A stretch of DNA of 64,000 nucleotides. Origin: an uncultured Ruminococcus sp. (GTDB lineage Bacteria > Bacillota > Clostridia > Lachnospirales > Lachnospiraceae). The position numbers were made by a program, and so were the translations under genes. Shown piece after piece: positions 7,883-15,500 of the stretch (position 1 is its first letter; each line of letters starts with the position of its first letter). The notes beneath the pieces were generated by a model, which saw nothing but the letters and a program-made list of their open reading frames with translations, did no database searches and had not been told where the DNA came from. Where the stretch lies: contig CAJFQC010000001.1 in NCBI GenBank assembly GCA_904418845.1, positions 141,871 through 205,870 of the forward strand, written 5' to 3'.

Positions 7883-10498
7883 ATGGAACAATATAATGTG
7901 ACGGGCATGAGCTGCGCGGCGTGCAGCGCCCGTGTGGAGAAGGCGGTCTTAAAAGTGCCGGGGGTGACGTCCTGTTCGGTGAGCCTTTTAACTAACTCCA
8001 TGGGTGTAGAAGGGGCAGCGCCAGCGGCAGAGATCATCGCGGCAGTAGAGGAGGCCGGATATGGGGCTTCAGAAAAGAAATTGGGGGCAAAAGACGGCGT
8101 ATCTTCAACCGGTGCGTCCGGCGATTTGACGTCACTGTCCGCGGCGGAAGACTCGCTGGCGGATAAAGAGACGCCGAAGATGAAGAGACGGCTCATTGCT
8201 TCTTTATGTTTTCTTATTCCGCTTATGTATTTCTCCATGGGGCATATGATGTGGAACTGGCCTGTGCCTTCCGCTCTGGAAGGCAACCATGTGGCAGTGG
8301 GGCTGATCCAGCTCATCTTTACCACGGCGGCCATGGTCGTGAACCAGAAGTTCTTTATCAGCGGTTTTAAAGGGCTGATCCACCGGGCACCCAACATGGA
8401 TACACTGGTGGCATTAGGAGCGGGGGCGTCTTACGGGTACAGCCTGTACGCGCTCTTTGCCATGACAGACGCCCAGTTCAGAGGCGACATGGCAGGGGTT
8501 ATGACATACATGCATGAACTCTATTTTGAGTCTGCGGCAATGATCCTGACGCTGATCACAGTAGGTAAGATGCTGGAAGCCAGCTCCAAAGGACGAACCA
8601 CGGATGCTTTAAAGAGTCTGATGAAACTGGCGCCCAAGACAGCGACAGTCATAAGGGACGGGGCAGAGGAGACAGTATCTATCGAACAGGTGAGAAAAGG
8701 AGACATTTTTGTTGTAAGACCCGGAGAAAATATTCCCGTGGACGGCATCGTCATGGAGGGGCACAGCGCGGTCAATGAATCCGCCCTCACCGGAGAGAGC
8801 ATTCCTGTGGATAAGAAGGAAGGGGATACGGTCTCAGCGGCGACGTTAAACCAGTCAGGCTTCCTCAAATGTGAGGCTTCCAGGGTGGGAGAGGATACCA
8901 CTCTTTCCCAGATCATCCAGATGGTGAGCGACGCGGCAGCGACGAAAGCGCCTATCGCTAAGGTAGCGGATCGGGTATCCGGAGCATTTGTTCCGGCAGT
9001 CATCGGGATCTCGCTTGTGACCATTCTTGTGTGGCTCATTGCAGGGCAGAACATCGGATATGCCCTTGCGAGGGGAATCTCCGTTCTCGTCATTAGCTGT
9101 CCCTGCGCACTGGGGCTTGCCACCCCGGTAGCCATCATGGTAGGAAACGGTATAGGCGCGAAGAATGGCATTATGTTCAAGACAGCCGTATCTTTGGAAG
9201 AGACAGGAAAAACCCAGATCGTGGCGCTGGATAAGACAGGAACTATCACAAGCGGAGAACCGAAGGTGACGGATATGATCCCTGCCGGAGGAGTGCCGGA
9301 AGAGGAGCTTCTCTCTCTTGCATATGCTCTGGAGAAGAAGAGTGAGCATCCGCTGGCACGGGCTGTTATTTTAAAGGCAGAGGAACGTAAAGCGGACATA
9401 AAGACAGACGCAGGGACTCTGGAAGACTTCCGGGCGGTTCCGGGCAACGGTCTTACAGGCACTTTAAACGGATCCTTGCTCTGCGGCGGGAATCTGAAAT
9501 TTATCTCGGAGAAAGCCCAGATCCCTTCAGAAGTAAAACTGAAAGCGGAAGAGCTGGCAGAAGAAGGGAAGACCCCGCTGTTCTTCAGCAGGGACGGGCA
9601 TCTCGTTGGCATTATCGCCGTGGCGGACATGATCAAGGAGGACAGCCCGCAGGCAGTGAAAGAGCTCCAGAATATGGGAATCCGCGTGGTCATGCTTACC
9701 GGAGATAATGAACGCACAGCCCGGGCCGTCGGGGCACAGGCAGGCGTGGATGAGGTCATTGCGGGCGTGCTGCCCGACGGAAAAGAGAGCGTGATCCGCT
9801 CTTTGAGAGAGCAGGGGAAAGTGGCAATGGTCGGCGACGGCATCAACGATGCTCCGGCGCTCACGAGGGCGGATATGGGAATTGCTATCGGAGCCGGGAC
9901 GGACATCGCCATTGACGCGGCGGATGTGGTGCTCATGAAGAGCCGCTTAAGCGATGTGCCCGCGGCCATCCGCTTAAGCAGGGCGACGCTTCGGAACATC
10001 CATGAGAACCTGTTCTGGGCGTTCTTCTACAACGTGATCGGCATCCCTCTGGCAGCGGGCGTGTGGATACCCATTTTTGGCTGGCAGTTAAGCCCCATGT
10101 TCGGGGCGGCGGCCATGAGCCTGTCCAGCTTCTGCGTGGTCAGCAACGCGCTGCGGCTGAACTGGTTTAAGATGTATGACGGCAGCAGGGATAAGAAAAG
10201 AAAAATAAAAAACCCGGCAGCACAGGAAACAGAAATACAAAAGGAAACACAAAAAGCAGAAATAAAAGAAAAAGAGGAGGAAGAAACAATGACAAAGACA
10301 ATGAAGATTGAAGGAATGATGTGCGGACACTGTGAGGCAAGAGTAAAGAAAGCACTGGAGGCGCTCCCCCAGGTTGACGCGGCAGAGGTAAGCCACGAGG
10401 CGGGCACTGCAGTTCTCACGCTCAACGCGGAACTGGATAATGACGTTCTGAAAAAGACTGTTGAGGATGAGGATTATAAAGTGACTGGCATCGAGTAA
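7883..10498 (+). CDS. copA: Copper-exporting P1B-type ATPase with fused C-terminal CopZ-like domain
   Basis: An 871-residue Cu(I) export pump of the inner membrane. An N-terminal heavy-metal domain has C11-x-x-C14 ([12 protein letters not shown]). The core carries TGES (near residue 302), the transmembrane metal site SCPCALG (near 406), the phosphorylated Asp in DKTGT (near 450), SEHPLA (near 487) and GDGINDAP (near 650). Unusually, after the last helix there is a charged Lys/Glu/Gln-rich linker (about 767-802) and a second heavy-metal domain with MMCGHC near 812. An ATG at 10289 inside this frame has its own strong Shine-Dalgarno. It is 11 bases downstream of csoR and ends in a terminator. 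Confidence 0.95.
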   Translation: MEQYNVTGMSCAACSARVEKAVLKVPGVTSCSVSLLTNSMGVEGAAPAAEIIAAVEEAGYGASEKKLGAKDGVSSTGASGDLTSLSAAEDSLADKETPKMKRRLIASLCFLIPLMYFSMGHMMWNWPVPSALEGNHVAVGLIQLIFTTAAMVVNQKFFISGFKGLIHRAPNMDTLVALGAGASYGYSLYALFAMTDAQFRGDMAGVMTYMHELYFESAAMILTLITVGKMLEASSKGRTTDALKSLMKLAPKTATVIRDGAEETVSIEQVRKGDIFVVRPGENIPVDGIVMEGHSAVNESALTGESIPVDKKEGDTVSAATLNQSGFLKCEASRVGEDTTLSQIIQMVSDAAATKAPIAKVADRVSGAFVPAVIGISLVTILVWLIAGQNIGYALARGISVLVISCPCALGLATPVAIMVGNGIGAKNGIMFKTAVSLEETGKTQIVALDKTGTITSGEPKVTDMIPAGGVPEEELLSLAYALEKKSEHPLARAVILKAEERKADIKTDAGTLEDFRAVPGNGLTGTLNGSLLCGGNLKFISEKAQIPSEVKLKAEELAEEGKTPLFFSRDGHLVGIIAVADMIKEDSPQAVKELQNMGIRVVMLTGDNERTARAVGAQAGVDEVIAGVLPDGKESVIRSLREQGKVAMVGDGINDAPALTRADMGIAIGAGTDIAIDAADVVLMKSRLSDVPAAIRLSRATLRNIHENLFWAFFYNVIGIPLAAGVWIPIFGWQLSPMFGAAAMSLSSFCVVSNALRLNWFKMYDGSRDKKRKIKNPAAQETEIQKETQKAEIKEKEEEETMTKTMKIEGMMCGHCEARVKKALEALPQVDAAEVSHEAGTAVLTLNAELDNDVLKKTVEDEDYKVTGIE
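10289..10498 (+). CDS. Possible internal start giving a free CopZ-like copper chaperone
   Basis: Within copA and in the same frame, ATG at 10289 is preceded by GAGGAGG (10274-10280) at good spacing. Translation from there would give a 69-residue protein, the size of CopZ, with [12 protein letters not shown] and the beta-alpha-beta-beta-alpha-beta fold of a heavy-metal-associated domain. I see the site directly; that it is used is inference. If so, one mRNA makes both a pump with a tethered chaperone and the free chaperone. Confidence 0.5.
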   Translation: MTKTMKIEGMMCGHCEARVKKALEALPQVDAAEVSHEAGTAVLTLNAELDNDVLKKTVEDEDYKVTGIE

Positions 10499-10507
10499 AA
10501 ACCAGAC

Positions 10508-10537
10508 AAAAAAGGCGAAATTTTTCGCCTTTTTTTA
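10508..10537 (+). terminator. Rho-independent terminator after copA
   Basis: AAAAGGCGAAA pairs with TTTTCGCCTTTT and is followed by T residues. It closes the csoR-copA unit. Confidence 0.85.
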
Positions 10538-10543
10538 TTTTTC

Positions 10544-10572
10544 TTCTATCTTTCCGTAATGAGTGTTACAAT
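10544..10572 (+). promoter_or_regulatory. Candidate promoter for the MBL-fold RNase gene
   Basis: TACAAT at 10567-10572 lies 17 bases after TTCTAT at 10544-10549 and about 30 bases before the ATG at 10603. The -35 is weak, so this is a moderate call. Confidence 0.4.
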
Positions 10573-10602
10573 AGAAGAAAATTGAAAAGGGTTGGTGAGA
10601 CT

Positions 10603-12207
10603 ATGAAGATTACTTTTATTGGAGCAGCCCATGAGGTTACGGGGAGCTGTCATTTCTTGCAGGCAGCGGGGAAGAATATCCTGATCGACTGCGGGATGGA
10701 GCAGGGACCGGATCTGTACGAGAATCCGGGGCTTCCGATCCCGCAGAAAGATGTGGATTATGTATTCCTCACCCACGCCCATATCGATCATTCGGGTATG
10801 CTGCCCAAACTGGCAAAGAACGGATTTAAGGGTCAGATTTTCGCGACCTTTGCCACTGTAGATCTGTGCAACATCATGCTGCGCGACAGCGCGCACATTC
10901 AGGAGTTTGAGGCGGAGTGGCGCAACCGCAAGGGTAAACGGGCCGGGCAACCTGAGTATGAGCCGGTATACACCATGCAGGACGCGCTGGACGCCATTGA
11001 GCTACTTGTGCCATGCCAATACGGCGAGCGCGTACGTATCTGCGACGGGATTGAGATCCGCTTTACAGATGTGGGACATCTGCTGGGATCGGCCAGTATC
11101 GAAGTGTGGGCCACGGAAGGAAATGTGACGAAGAAGATCGTGTTCTCAGGCGACGTGGGGAATCTGGATCAGCCGATCATCAAGGATCCGACTTACACCG
11201 AGGCGGCGGATTATGTGGTGGTGGAATCTACATACGGAAACCGCATTCATACCGCGGAGAAGCCGGACTATTTAGGAGAGTTCACAAAGATCATAAAGGA
11301 GACCTTTGACAGGGGAGGCAATGTAGTGATTCCCTCTTTTGCTGTCGGCAGAACGCAGGAGATGCTGTATTTTATCCGAGAGATCAAGGAGAAACACCTC
11401 ATCCCGGAATATGAAGATTTTGACGTGTATCTGGACAGCCCGCTTGCCATTGAGGCAACCAAGGTGTTCACCATGAACATGCGGGACTGCTTTGACGAAG
11501 AGGCCATGGCTTTGGTCAACGCAGGCGTAAATCCCCTTGTGTTCCCGGGACTTCACACTTCTACTACGAGCGACGATTCCAGGATGATCAATTTTATCGA
11601 GAAACCGAAAGTCATCATCTCTGCTTCGGGAATGTGTGACGCGGGACGGATTCGGCACCACCTGAAGCACAATCTGTGGCGGCCGGAATGTACGATCCTC
11701 TTTGTCGGATATCAGGCAAATAGAACGCTGGGGCGCCGTCTGCTGGAGGGGGAGAAGAACGTGAAACTTTTTGGGGAACCCATTGAAGTCCATGCAAGGA
11801 TCGAGAGCCTGCACGGCGTCAGCGGCCATGCGGATATGAACGGGCTCTTAAAATGGATCGGCGCTTTCCGTACCCCTGTGGAGAGAGTATTTGTCGTACA
11901 CGGTGAGGATACGGTGACCGAGGAGTTCGCCCGGACAGTGGAAGAGAAGTTCGGATACAGTGCGTGGGCGCCTTATCCGTGCTGTGAGGCAGACCTTATC
12001 GCCAATGAGATCGTAAATGAAGGGGTTCGTATTCCGATTCAAGCGAAGAAGGCGACACAGAGGAGGGCGGATATGGCGTTCGACCGTCTGGTTGCAGCAG
12101 GAAAGCGTCTGCTTGATATCATCTACAGCAATGAAGGACTGTCAAATAAAGACAAGGCAAAATTTGAATCACAGATCAACAATCTGGCAGACAAGTGGGA
12201 AGAGTGA
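10603..12207 (+). CDS. Metallo-beta-lactamase/beta-CASP RNase-like protein
   Basis: A 534-residue protein of the MBL-fold family with an RNA-specificity (beta-CASP) domain, related to CPSF73-like ribonucleases. The zinc motif LTHAHIDHSG is near residue 60, further ligands are in DVGHLLGS and SGDVG, and the C-terminal GVSGHADMNG carries the last His. FAVGRTQEMLYFI and ISASGMCDAGRIRHHL are beta-CASP segments. I chose the ATG at 10603 after GGTGAG; a TTG 21 bases upstream is less likely. Members are thought to cleave RNA, but the bacterial role of this subgroup is poorly known. It appears to be transcribed alone. Confidence 0.85.
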   Translation: MKITFIGAAHEVTGSCHFLQAAGKNILIDCGMEQGPDLYENPGLPIPQKDVDYVFLTHAHIDHSGMLPKLAKNGFKGQIFATFATVDLCNIMLRDSAHIQEFEAEWRNRKGKRAGQPEYEPVYTMQDALDAIELLVPCQYGERVRICDGIEIRFTDVGHLLGSASIEVWATEGNVTKKIVFSGDVGNLDQPIIKDPTYTEAADYVVVESTYGNRIHTAEKPDYLGEFTKIIKETFDRGGNVVIPSFAVGRTQEMLYFIREIKEKHLIPEYEDFDVYLDSPLAIEATKVFTMNMRDCFDEEAMALVNAGVNPLVFPGLHTSTTSDDSRMINFIEKPKVIISASGMCDAGRIRHHLKHNLWRPECTILFVGYQANRTLGRRLLEGEKNVKLFGEPIEVHARIESLHGVSGHADMNGLLKWIGAFRTPVERVFVVHGEDTVTEEFARTVEEKFGYSAWAPYPCCEADLIANEIVNEGVRIPIQAKKATQRRADMAFDRLVAAGKRLLDIIYSNEGLSNKDKAKFESQINNLADKWEE

Positions 12208-12349
12208 CGAAAGAGCCACAGGCCGCGCAAATACTTGATGCGCTGTTTGTCAAGGACTAAAACTTTATAAAATTTCCCGGCTTGCAGAATATCTTTTTGC
12301 CGGAGTGAGAATCATTCTAATTAGACAAATGCTTAGGAGGATTCTTGCT

Positions 12350-13132
12350 ATGATGGTAAATAAGGTAGAACTTTGCGGCGTGAACACATCGAAACTGCCG
12401 CTCTTAAAAGAAGAGGAGAAGGCAGAGCTGTTCGAGCGGATCAAAGCCGGGGACGAGGAAGCCAGAGAACAGTATATCAAGGGGAATCTAAGGCTGGTAT
12501 TAAGTGTCATAAAGAGGTTTGAAAGCAGCAGCGAGAACGCGGACGATTTGTTTCAGATCGGCTGTGTGGGCCTGATGAAAGCGGTAGACCATTTTGATCC
12601 GTCCAGGCTGGTGAAGTTTTCCACTTATGCGGTGCCTATGATCATCGGGGAGATTAGGCGTTATCTCAGGGACAACAGTCCCATGCGGGTGAGCAGGTCG
12701 CTGAGAGATACTGCATATAAAGCGATCTATGCAAAAGAAGGCTATATCCGCAAGTATATGAAAGAGCCGACCGTGCAGGAGATCGCGGATGAGATCGGGA
12801 TCGCTAAAGAGGATGTGGTTTATGCACTGGACGCCATCCAGATGCCGGTGAGCCTCCATGAACCGGTATACAGTGACGGCGGAGACACCCTGTACGTGAT
12901 GGACCAGGTCAGCGACAAGAAGAACAAGGAAGAAAACTGGGTAGAGGAATTATCTTTAGAAGCTGCCATGGAACGTTTAAATGAAAGAGAACGGTATATT
13001 ATCAATCTGCGGTTTTTTGAAGGCAAGACACAGATGGAAGTGGCGGAGGAGATCGATATCTCCCAGGCGCAGGTGAGCCGTCTTGAGAAAAATGCCCTAA
13101 AGGTTATGAAGAAATATCTGCTTGGAGATTGA
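12350..13132 (+). CDS. sigG: RNA polymerase sporulation sigma factor G
   Basis: A 260-residue sigma-70 family factor, the same length as B. subtilis SigG. The N-terminal NKVELCGVNTSKLPLL is the SigG signature that mediates anti-sigma control. Region 2 contains DDLFQIGCVGLMKAVDHFDP, region 3 follows, and region 4.2 ends with ISQAQVSRLEKNALK. TAGGAGG at 12334-12340 sets the start. It directs late forespore gene expression. The gene stands alone, not beside spoIIGA-sigE as in many clostridia. GAATA (12287-12291) and GAGAATCATT (12307-12316) resemble a sigma-F promoter only weakly. Confidence 0.93.
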   Translation: MMVNKVELCGVNTSKLPLLKEEEKAELFERIKAGDEEAREQYIKGNLRLVLSVIKRFESSSENADDLFQIGCVGLMKAVDHFDPSRLVKFSTYAVPMIIGEIRRYLRDNSPMRVSRSLRDTAYKAIYAKEGYIRKYMKEPTVQEIADEIGIAKEDVVYALDAIQMPVSLHEPVYSDGGDTLYVMDQVSDKKNKEENWVEELSLEAAMERLNERERYIINLRFFEGKTQMEVAEEIDISQAQVSRLEKNALKVMKKYLLGD

Positions 13133-13176
13133 AATTTTCTCATGTTCATACTATGATAGATACTGTTATCAGGGCC

Positions 13177-13208
13177 GGTGTACGAAAGGAATAAAGTTTT
13201 CGTACACC
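13177..13208. repeat. Perfect 11-bp inverted repeat between sigG and the HAD gene
   Basis: GGTGTACGAAA (13177-13187) and TTTCGTACACC (13198-13208) are exact complements with a 10-base centre. No T run follows on the plus strand, so it is not a standard terminator. It lies about 46 bases before the HAD start and could be an operator or mRNA hairpin. Confidence 0.7.
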
Positions 13209-13254
13209 AGTATTGAGGCAGAGCCGGAACACGATCAGAGAAAGGCAGGATATT

Positions 13255-13920
13255 ATGTATAGAGCATGCATTTTTGATTTGGATGGGACATTGGCCGACA
13301 CCTTGAACTCTCTTGTCCTTTCCGTCAATGAGACGATGAATGAGATCGGTATGCCGCAGATTACAGAAGATCAGTGCAGACAGTTCGTGGGAAACGGGGC
13401 AAAGGTGCTGATCAGGGAAGCGCTAAAAGCAGGGGGAGATGAAGAACTGACCCGGTTTGAAGAGGCATTTGAAGCATACAGACGGATATTTGACGCCAAC
13501 TGCACATATGAGGTGAAGCCTTACAGTGGGATACCCGAGATGCTCAGACAGATGAAAAAGCGGGGAATAAAACTGGGGGTTCTCTCAAATAAGCCTGACC
13601 GTCAGGCGGTACATGTTGTATCAGAGATTTTCGGCGGGGAGATCTTTGACGTAGTACAAGGACAGAAAGAAGGAGTTCCGCGGAAACCGGATCCCACAGC
13701 AGCCCTGTCTATTGCGGGACAGTTCGGCATTGGACCAAAGGAGACCCTGTATATCGGGGATTCTGAGGTGGACGGAGCCACAGGAAAAGCGGCGGGAATG
13801 GACACGATCCTTGTATCGTGGGGATTCCGCTCAAAGGAAGTGTTAAGAGAAGCATCTCCGGAGTGGATTGTGGACCGCGCGGAGGAGATCATGGATATCA
13901 TAAGAGGAGTAAAGCGATGA
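13255..13920 (+). CDS. HAD-family hydrolase, phosphoglycolate phosphatase-like
   Basis: A 221-residue HAD hydrolase with all motifs: the nucleophile FDLDGTLADT at residues 6-15, the motif II Ser in GVLSNKPDRQ, the Lys in RKPDP and the acidic motif IV GDSEVDG. A helical cap lies between motifs I and II, as in the Gph/PpaX subgroup. The start at 13255 is chosen because the protein then begins as the family does. The stop overlaps the next start by four bases (ATGA), so the two are translationally coupled. Phosphoglycolate and pyrophosphate are both possible substrates. Confidence 0.88.
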   Translation: MYRACIFDLDGTLADTLNSLVLSVNETMNEIGMPQITEDQCRQFVGNGAKVLIREALKAGGDEELTRFEEAFEAYRRIFDANCTYEVKPYSGIPEMLRQMKKRGIKLGVLSNKPDRQAVHVVSEIFGGEIFDVVQGQKEGVPRKPDPTAALSIAGQFGIGPKETLYIGDSEVDGATGKAAGMDTILVSWGFRSKEVLREASPEWIVDRAEEIMDIIRGVKR

Positions 13921-14180
13921 ACGAATACAGTGAAGAGTGTTTAAGGACGTTTTTAAAAGAGCAGGGAAAGCTGTTCGATGAACCGGTAGCAGAGAATCTT
14001 GAGGAGGCAGAGGCTTTCCTTGAGGACTGTATGGCAGTGGTTGTGGATTCTCTGAAGGAAGTAAGGGAGTATTTTGAGGAAGAGGGCGTTGACGTGGACG
14101 GCATGACGCCGGAGGAGTTAGAGGAAGCGTCCGAGGTATTCCCTCTCCCTGACGGAAAATATCTGATTGTCGAAGGATAG
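13917..14180 (+). CDS. Small acidic protein of unknown function
   Basis: An 87-residue protein, very rich in Glu and Asp and predicted mostly helical, with a central EEAEAFLEDCMAVVVDSLKEV helix and a C-terminal PLPDGKYLIVEG strand. It has no signal peptide or membrane segment. AAGAGGAG precedes the ATG, which overlaps the HAD stop by four bases, so it is a real coupled gene. I do not recognise the family. The coupling suggests a partner or regulator of the HAD phosphatase. Confidence 0.7.
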   Translation: MNEYSEECLRTFLKEQGKLFDEPVAENLEEAEAFLEDCMAVVVDSLKEVREYFEEEGVDVDGMTPEELEEASEVFPLPDGKYLIVEG

Positions 14181-14216
14181 ACAAAAAGCCGCGGTCTAGT
14201 CGACAGCGGCTTTGTC
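14180..14216. terminator. Bidirectional hairpin terminator
   Basis: AAAGCCGC (14185-14192) pairs with GCGGCTTT (14206-14213). T runs flank it on both strands, better on the minus strand. It lies between convergent genes and the stop codon of the minus-strand gene (14196-14198) sits in its loop. Confidence 0.65.
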
Positions 14217-14630
14217 TACGGCTTCTTTTATGGCGTCCAGTATGATCTGCGAGGTGTAGGGCGCATCGTCCGGCAAAGTGATATCCTCCAGTGACTGTGT
14301 CTCGTATATCTGTTCTGCTATATCTTCTATGGCAGGCTGGATGAGGGGAAACATGGTTGTCACCGTCTCATCCAGATTTGAAAACCGGATCGCATTGATG
14401 CGGGAGCTGTCCACGGATACCTCCACTTCAAGGTTGGTGTTGTTCAAGGTGAGAGAAGAGGTGTAAATACCCGGTGTGTACTGTTTCCCCGTGCCGCCGG
14501 AACTGTCCTCCTTACCTGAACGGAACATGATGACAAGAAGGATGATCAAAAGTATGCCCAACGCGGCAAAAATAGCGGTGTAGATGATCTCCTTCATGTG
14601 CAGGACGACAATCTTAGTTTTGGAACCCAT
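14196..14630 (-). CDS. Membrane-anchored protein with FMN-binding-like domain
   Basis: A 144-residue protein with one membrane helix (about residues 15-36, IIYTAIFAALGILLIILLVI), a short Ser/Gly linker and an external domain. The domain pattern, YTPGIYTSSLTL followed by VEVSVDSSRINAIRF and ending TSQIILDAIKEAVDKA, resembles the FMN-binding domain of RnfG/NqrC-type proteins. The flavin-attachment SGAT-like motif is replaced by DDAPYTS, so cofactor binding is doubtful. GGGAGGT just upstream supports the start at 14630. Function unknown. Confidence 0.7.
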   Translation of the reverse strand: MGSKTKIVVLHMKEIIYTAIFAALGILLIILLVIMFRSGKEDSSGGTGKQYTPGIYTSSLTLNNTNLEVEVSVDSSRINAIRFSNLDETVTTMFPLIQPAIEDIAEQIYETQSLEDITLPDDAPYTSQIILDAIKEAVDKAAVD

Positions 14631-14766
14631 AGAGTTACCTCCCGAATGGATCGGGCTGACGCGTTTGCGGCAGTCCGTTTTTTATAAGTGTATGAGCAAA
14701 AAAAGGAAAATATTCAGAAAAACTTGATTATATGCGGCATGGAAAGACTAAGTGTGATGCTTGCTC

Positions 14767-14795
14767 TTGCAAAGACAAAGACAAGCGGTTATGAT
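14767..14795 (+). promoter_or_regulatory. Promoter for pth-mfd
   Basis: TTGCAA (14767-14772), a 17-base spacer and TATGAT (14790-14795). It is the best promoter in the 250-base gap before pth. Confidence 0.65.
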
Positions 14796-14880
14796 TATGA
14801 TGGAAGTGTCAGAGGTGACAGGGATTATCGATATCCTTATGATCAGAGAAAACGGGTGACAGAGAAGAGAGAGGAAAACA

Positions 14881-15462
14881 ATGTATATTATAGCAGGGCT
14901 TGGAAATCCTGATAAGCAATACGAGGGAACAAGACATAATGCAGGGTTCGATGTAATAGACCGGATCGCGGACAAATACAATATATCGGTGGACGGGAGA
15001 AAACACAGGGCTTTTATCGGAAAGGGCATCATCGCGGGACAGAAGGTGATTCTTGCGAAGCCACAGACATATATGAATTTAAGCGGTGAGAGTATTTTGA
15101 GCCTTGTGGATTATTATAAGGCTGATGTGGAGCGTGAATTGCTCATAATCTACGACGATATCAGTCTGGAGACAGGACAGCTTCGTATCCGCGCGAAGGG
15201 CAGCGCGGGCGGGCACAACGGGATTAAGAATATTATCGCTCATCTGGGAACCCAGGTGTTCCCCCGCATCAAGGTGGGCGTGGGTGAGAAGCCGCAGGGA
15301 TATGATCTTGCCGATTATGTGCTGGGTCATTTCTCGAAAGCAGAGAGAGAGCTTATGGACGAAGGGTATGATAATGCGGTCCGCGCGGCGGAGATGATCA
15401 TATCCGGCAGAATGAACGAAGCAATGAATGAGTTTAACCGGAAAAAGAAAGACGAGGCATAG
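14881..15462 (+). CDS. pth: Peptidyl-tRNA hydrolase
   Basis: A 193-residue enzyme that recycles peptidyl-tRNA released during translation. The N-terminus MYIIAGLGNPDKQYEGTRHN contains the catalytic His19 and Asn20; KPQTYMNLSG, DDISLETGQLRIR and SAGGHNGIKNII complete the family signature. The ATG follows GAGAGGAAAAC. It is followed after 38 bases by mfd, then a prsA-like gene, the common pth-mfd order of Firmicutes. Confidence 0.96.
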   Translation: MYIIAGLGNPDKQYEGTRHNAGFDVIDRIADKYNISVDGRKHRAFIGKGIIAGQKVILAKPQTYMNLSGESILSLVDYYKADVERELLIIYDDISLETGQLRIRAKGSAGGHNGIKNIIAHLGTQVFPRIKVGVGEKPQGYDLADYVLGHFSKAERELMDEGYDNAVRAAEMIISGRMNEAMNEFNRKKKDEA

Positions 15463-15500
15463 AACATCCGGCAGAATGTCAAGGAGGGAATGCAGGGGAG

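Noticed and set aside
8521..9999. 492-codon open frame antisense to copA
   Set aside because: copA carries all P-type ATPase motifs; the antisense product is Ser/Pro/Thr-rich with no recognisable fold, as expected of a shadow frame.
14688..14912. 74-codon open frame before pth
   Set aside because: It overlaps the pth promoter and start, lacks a ribosome site and has no recognisable sequence.
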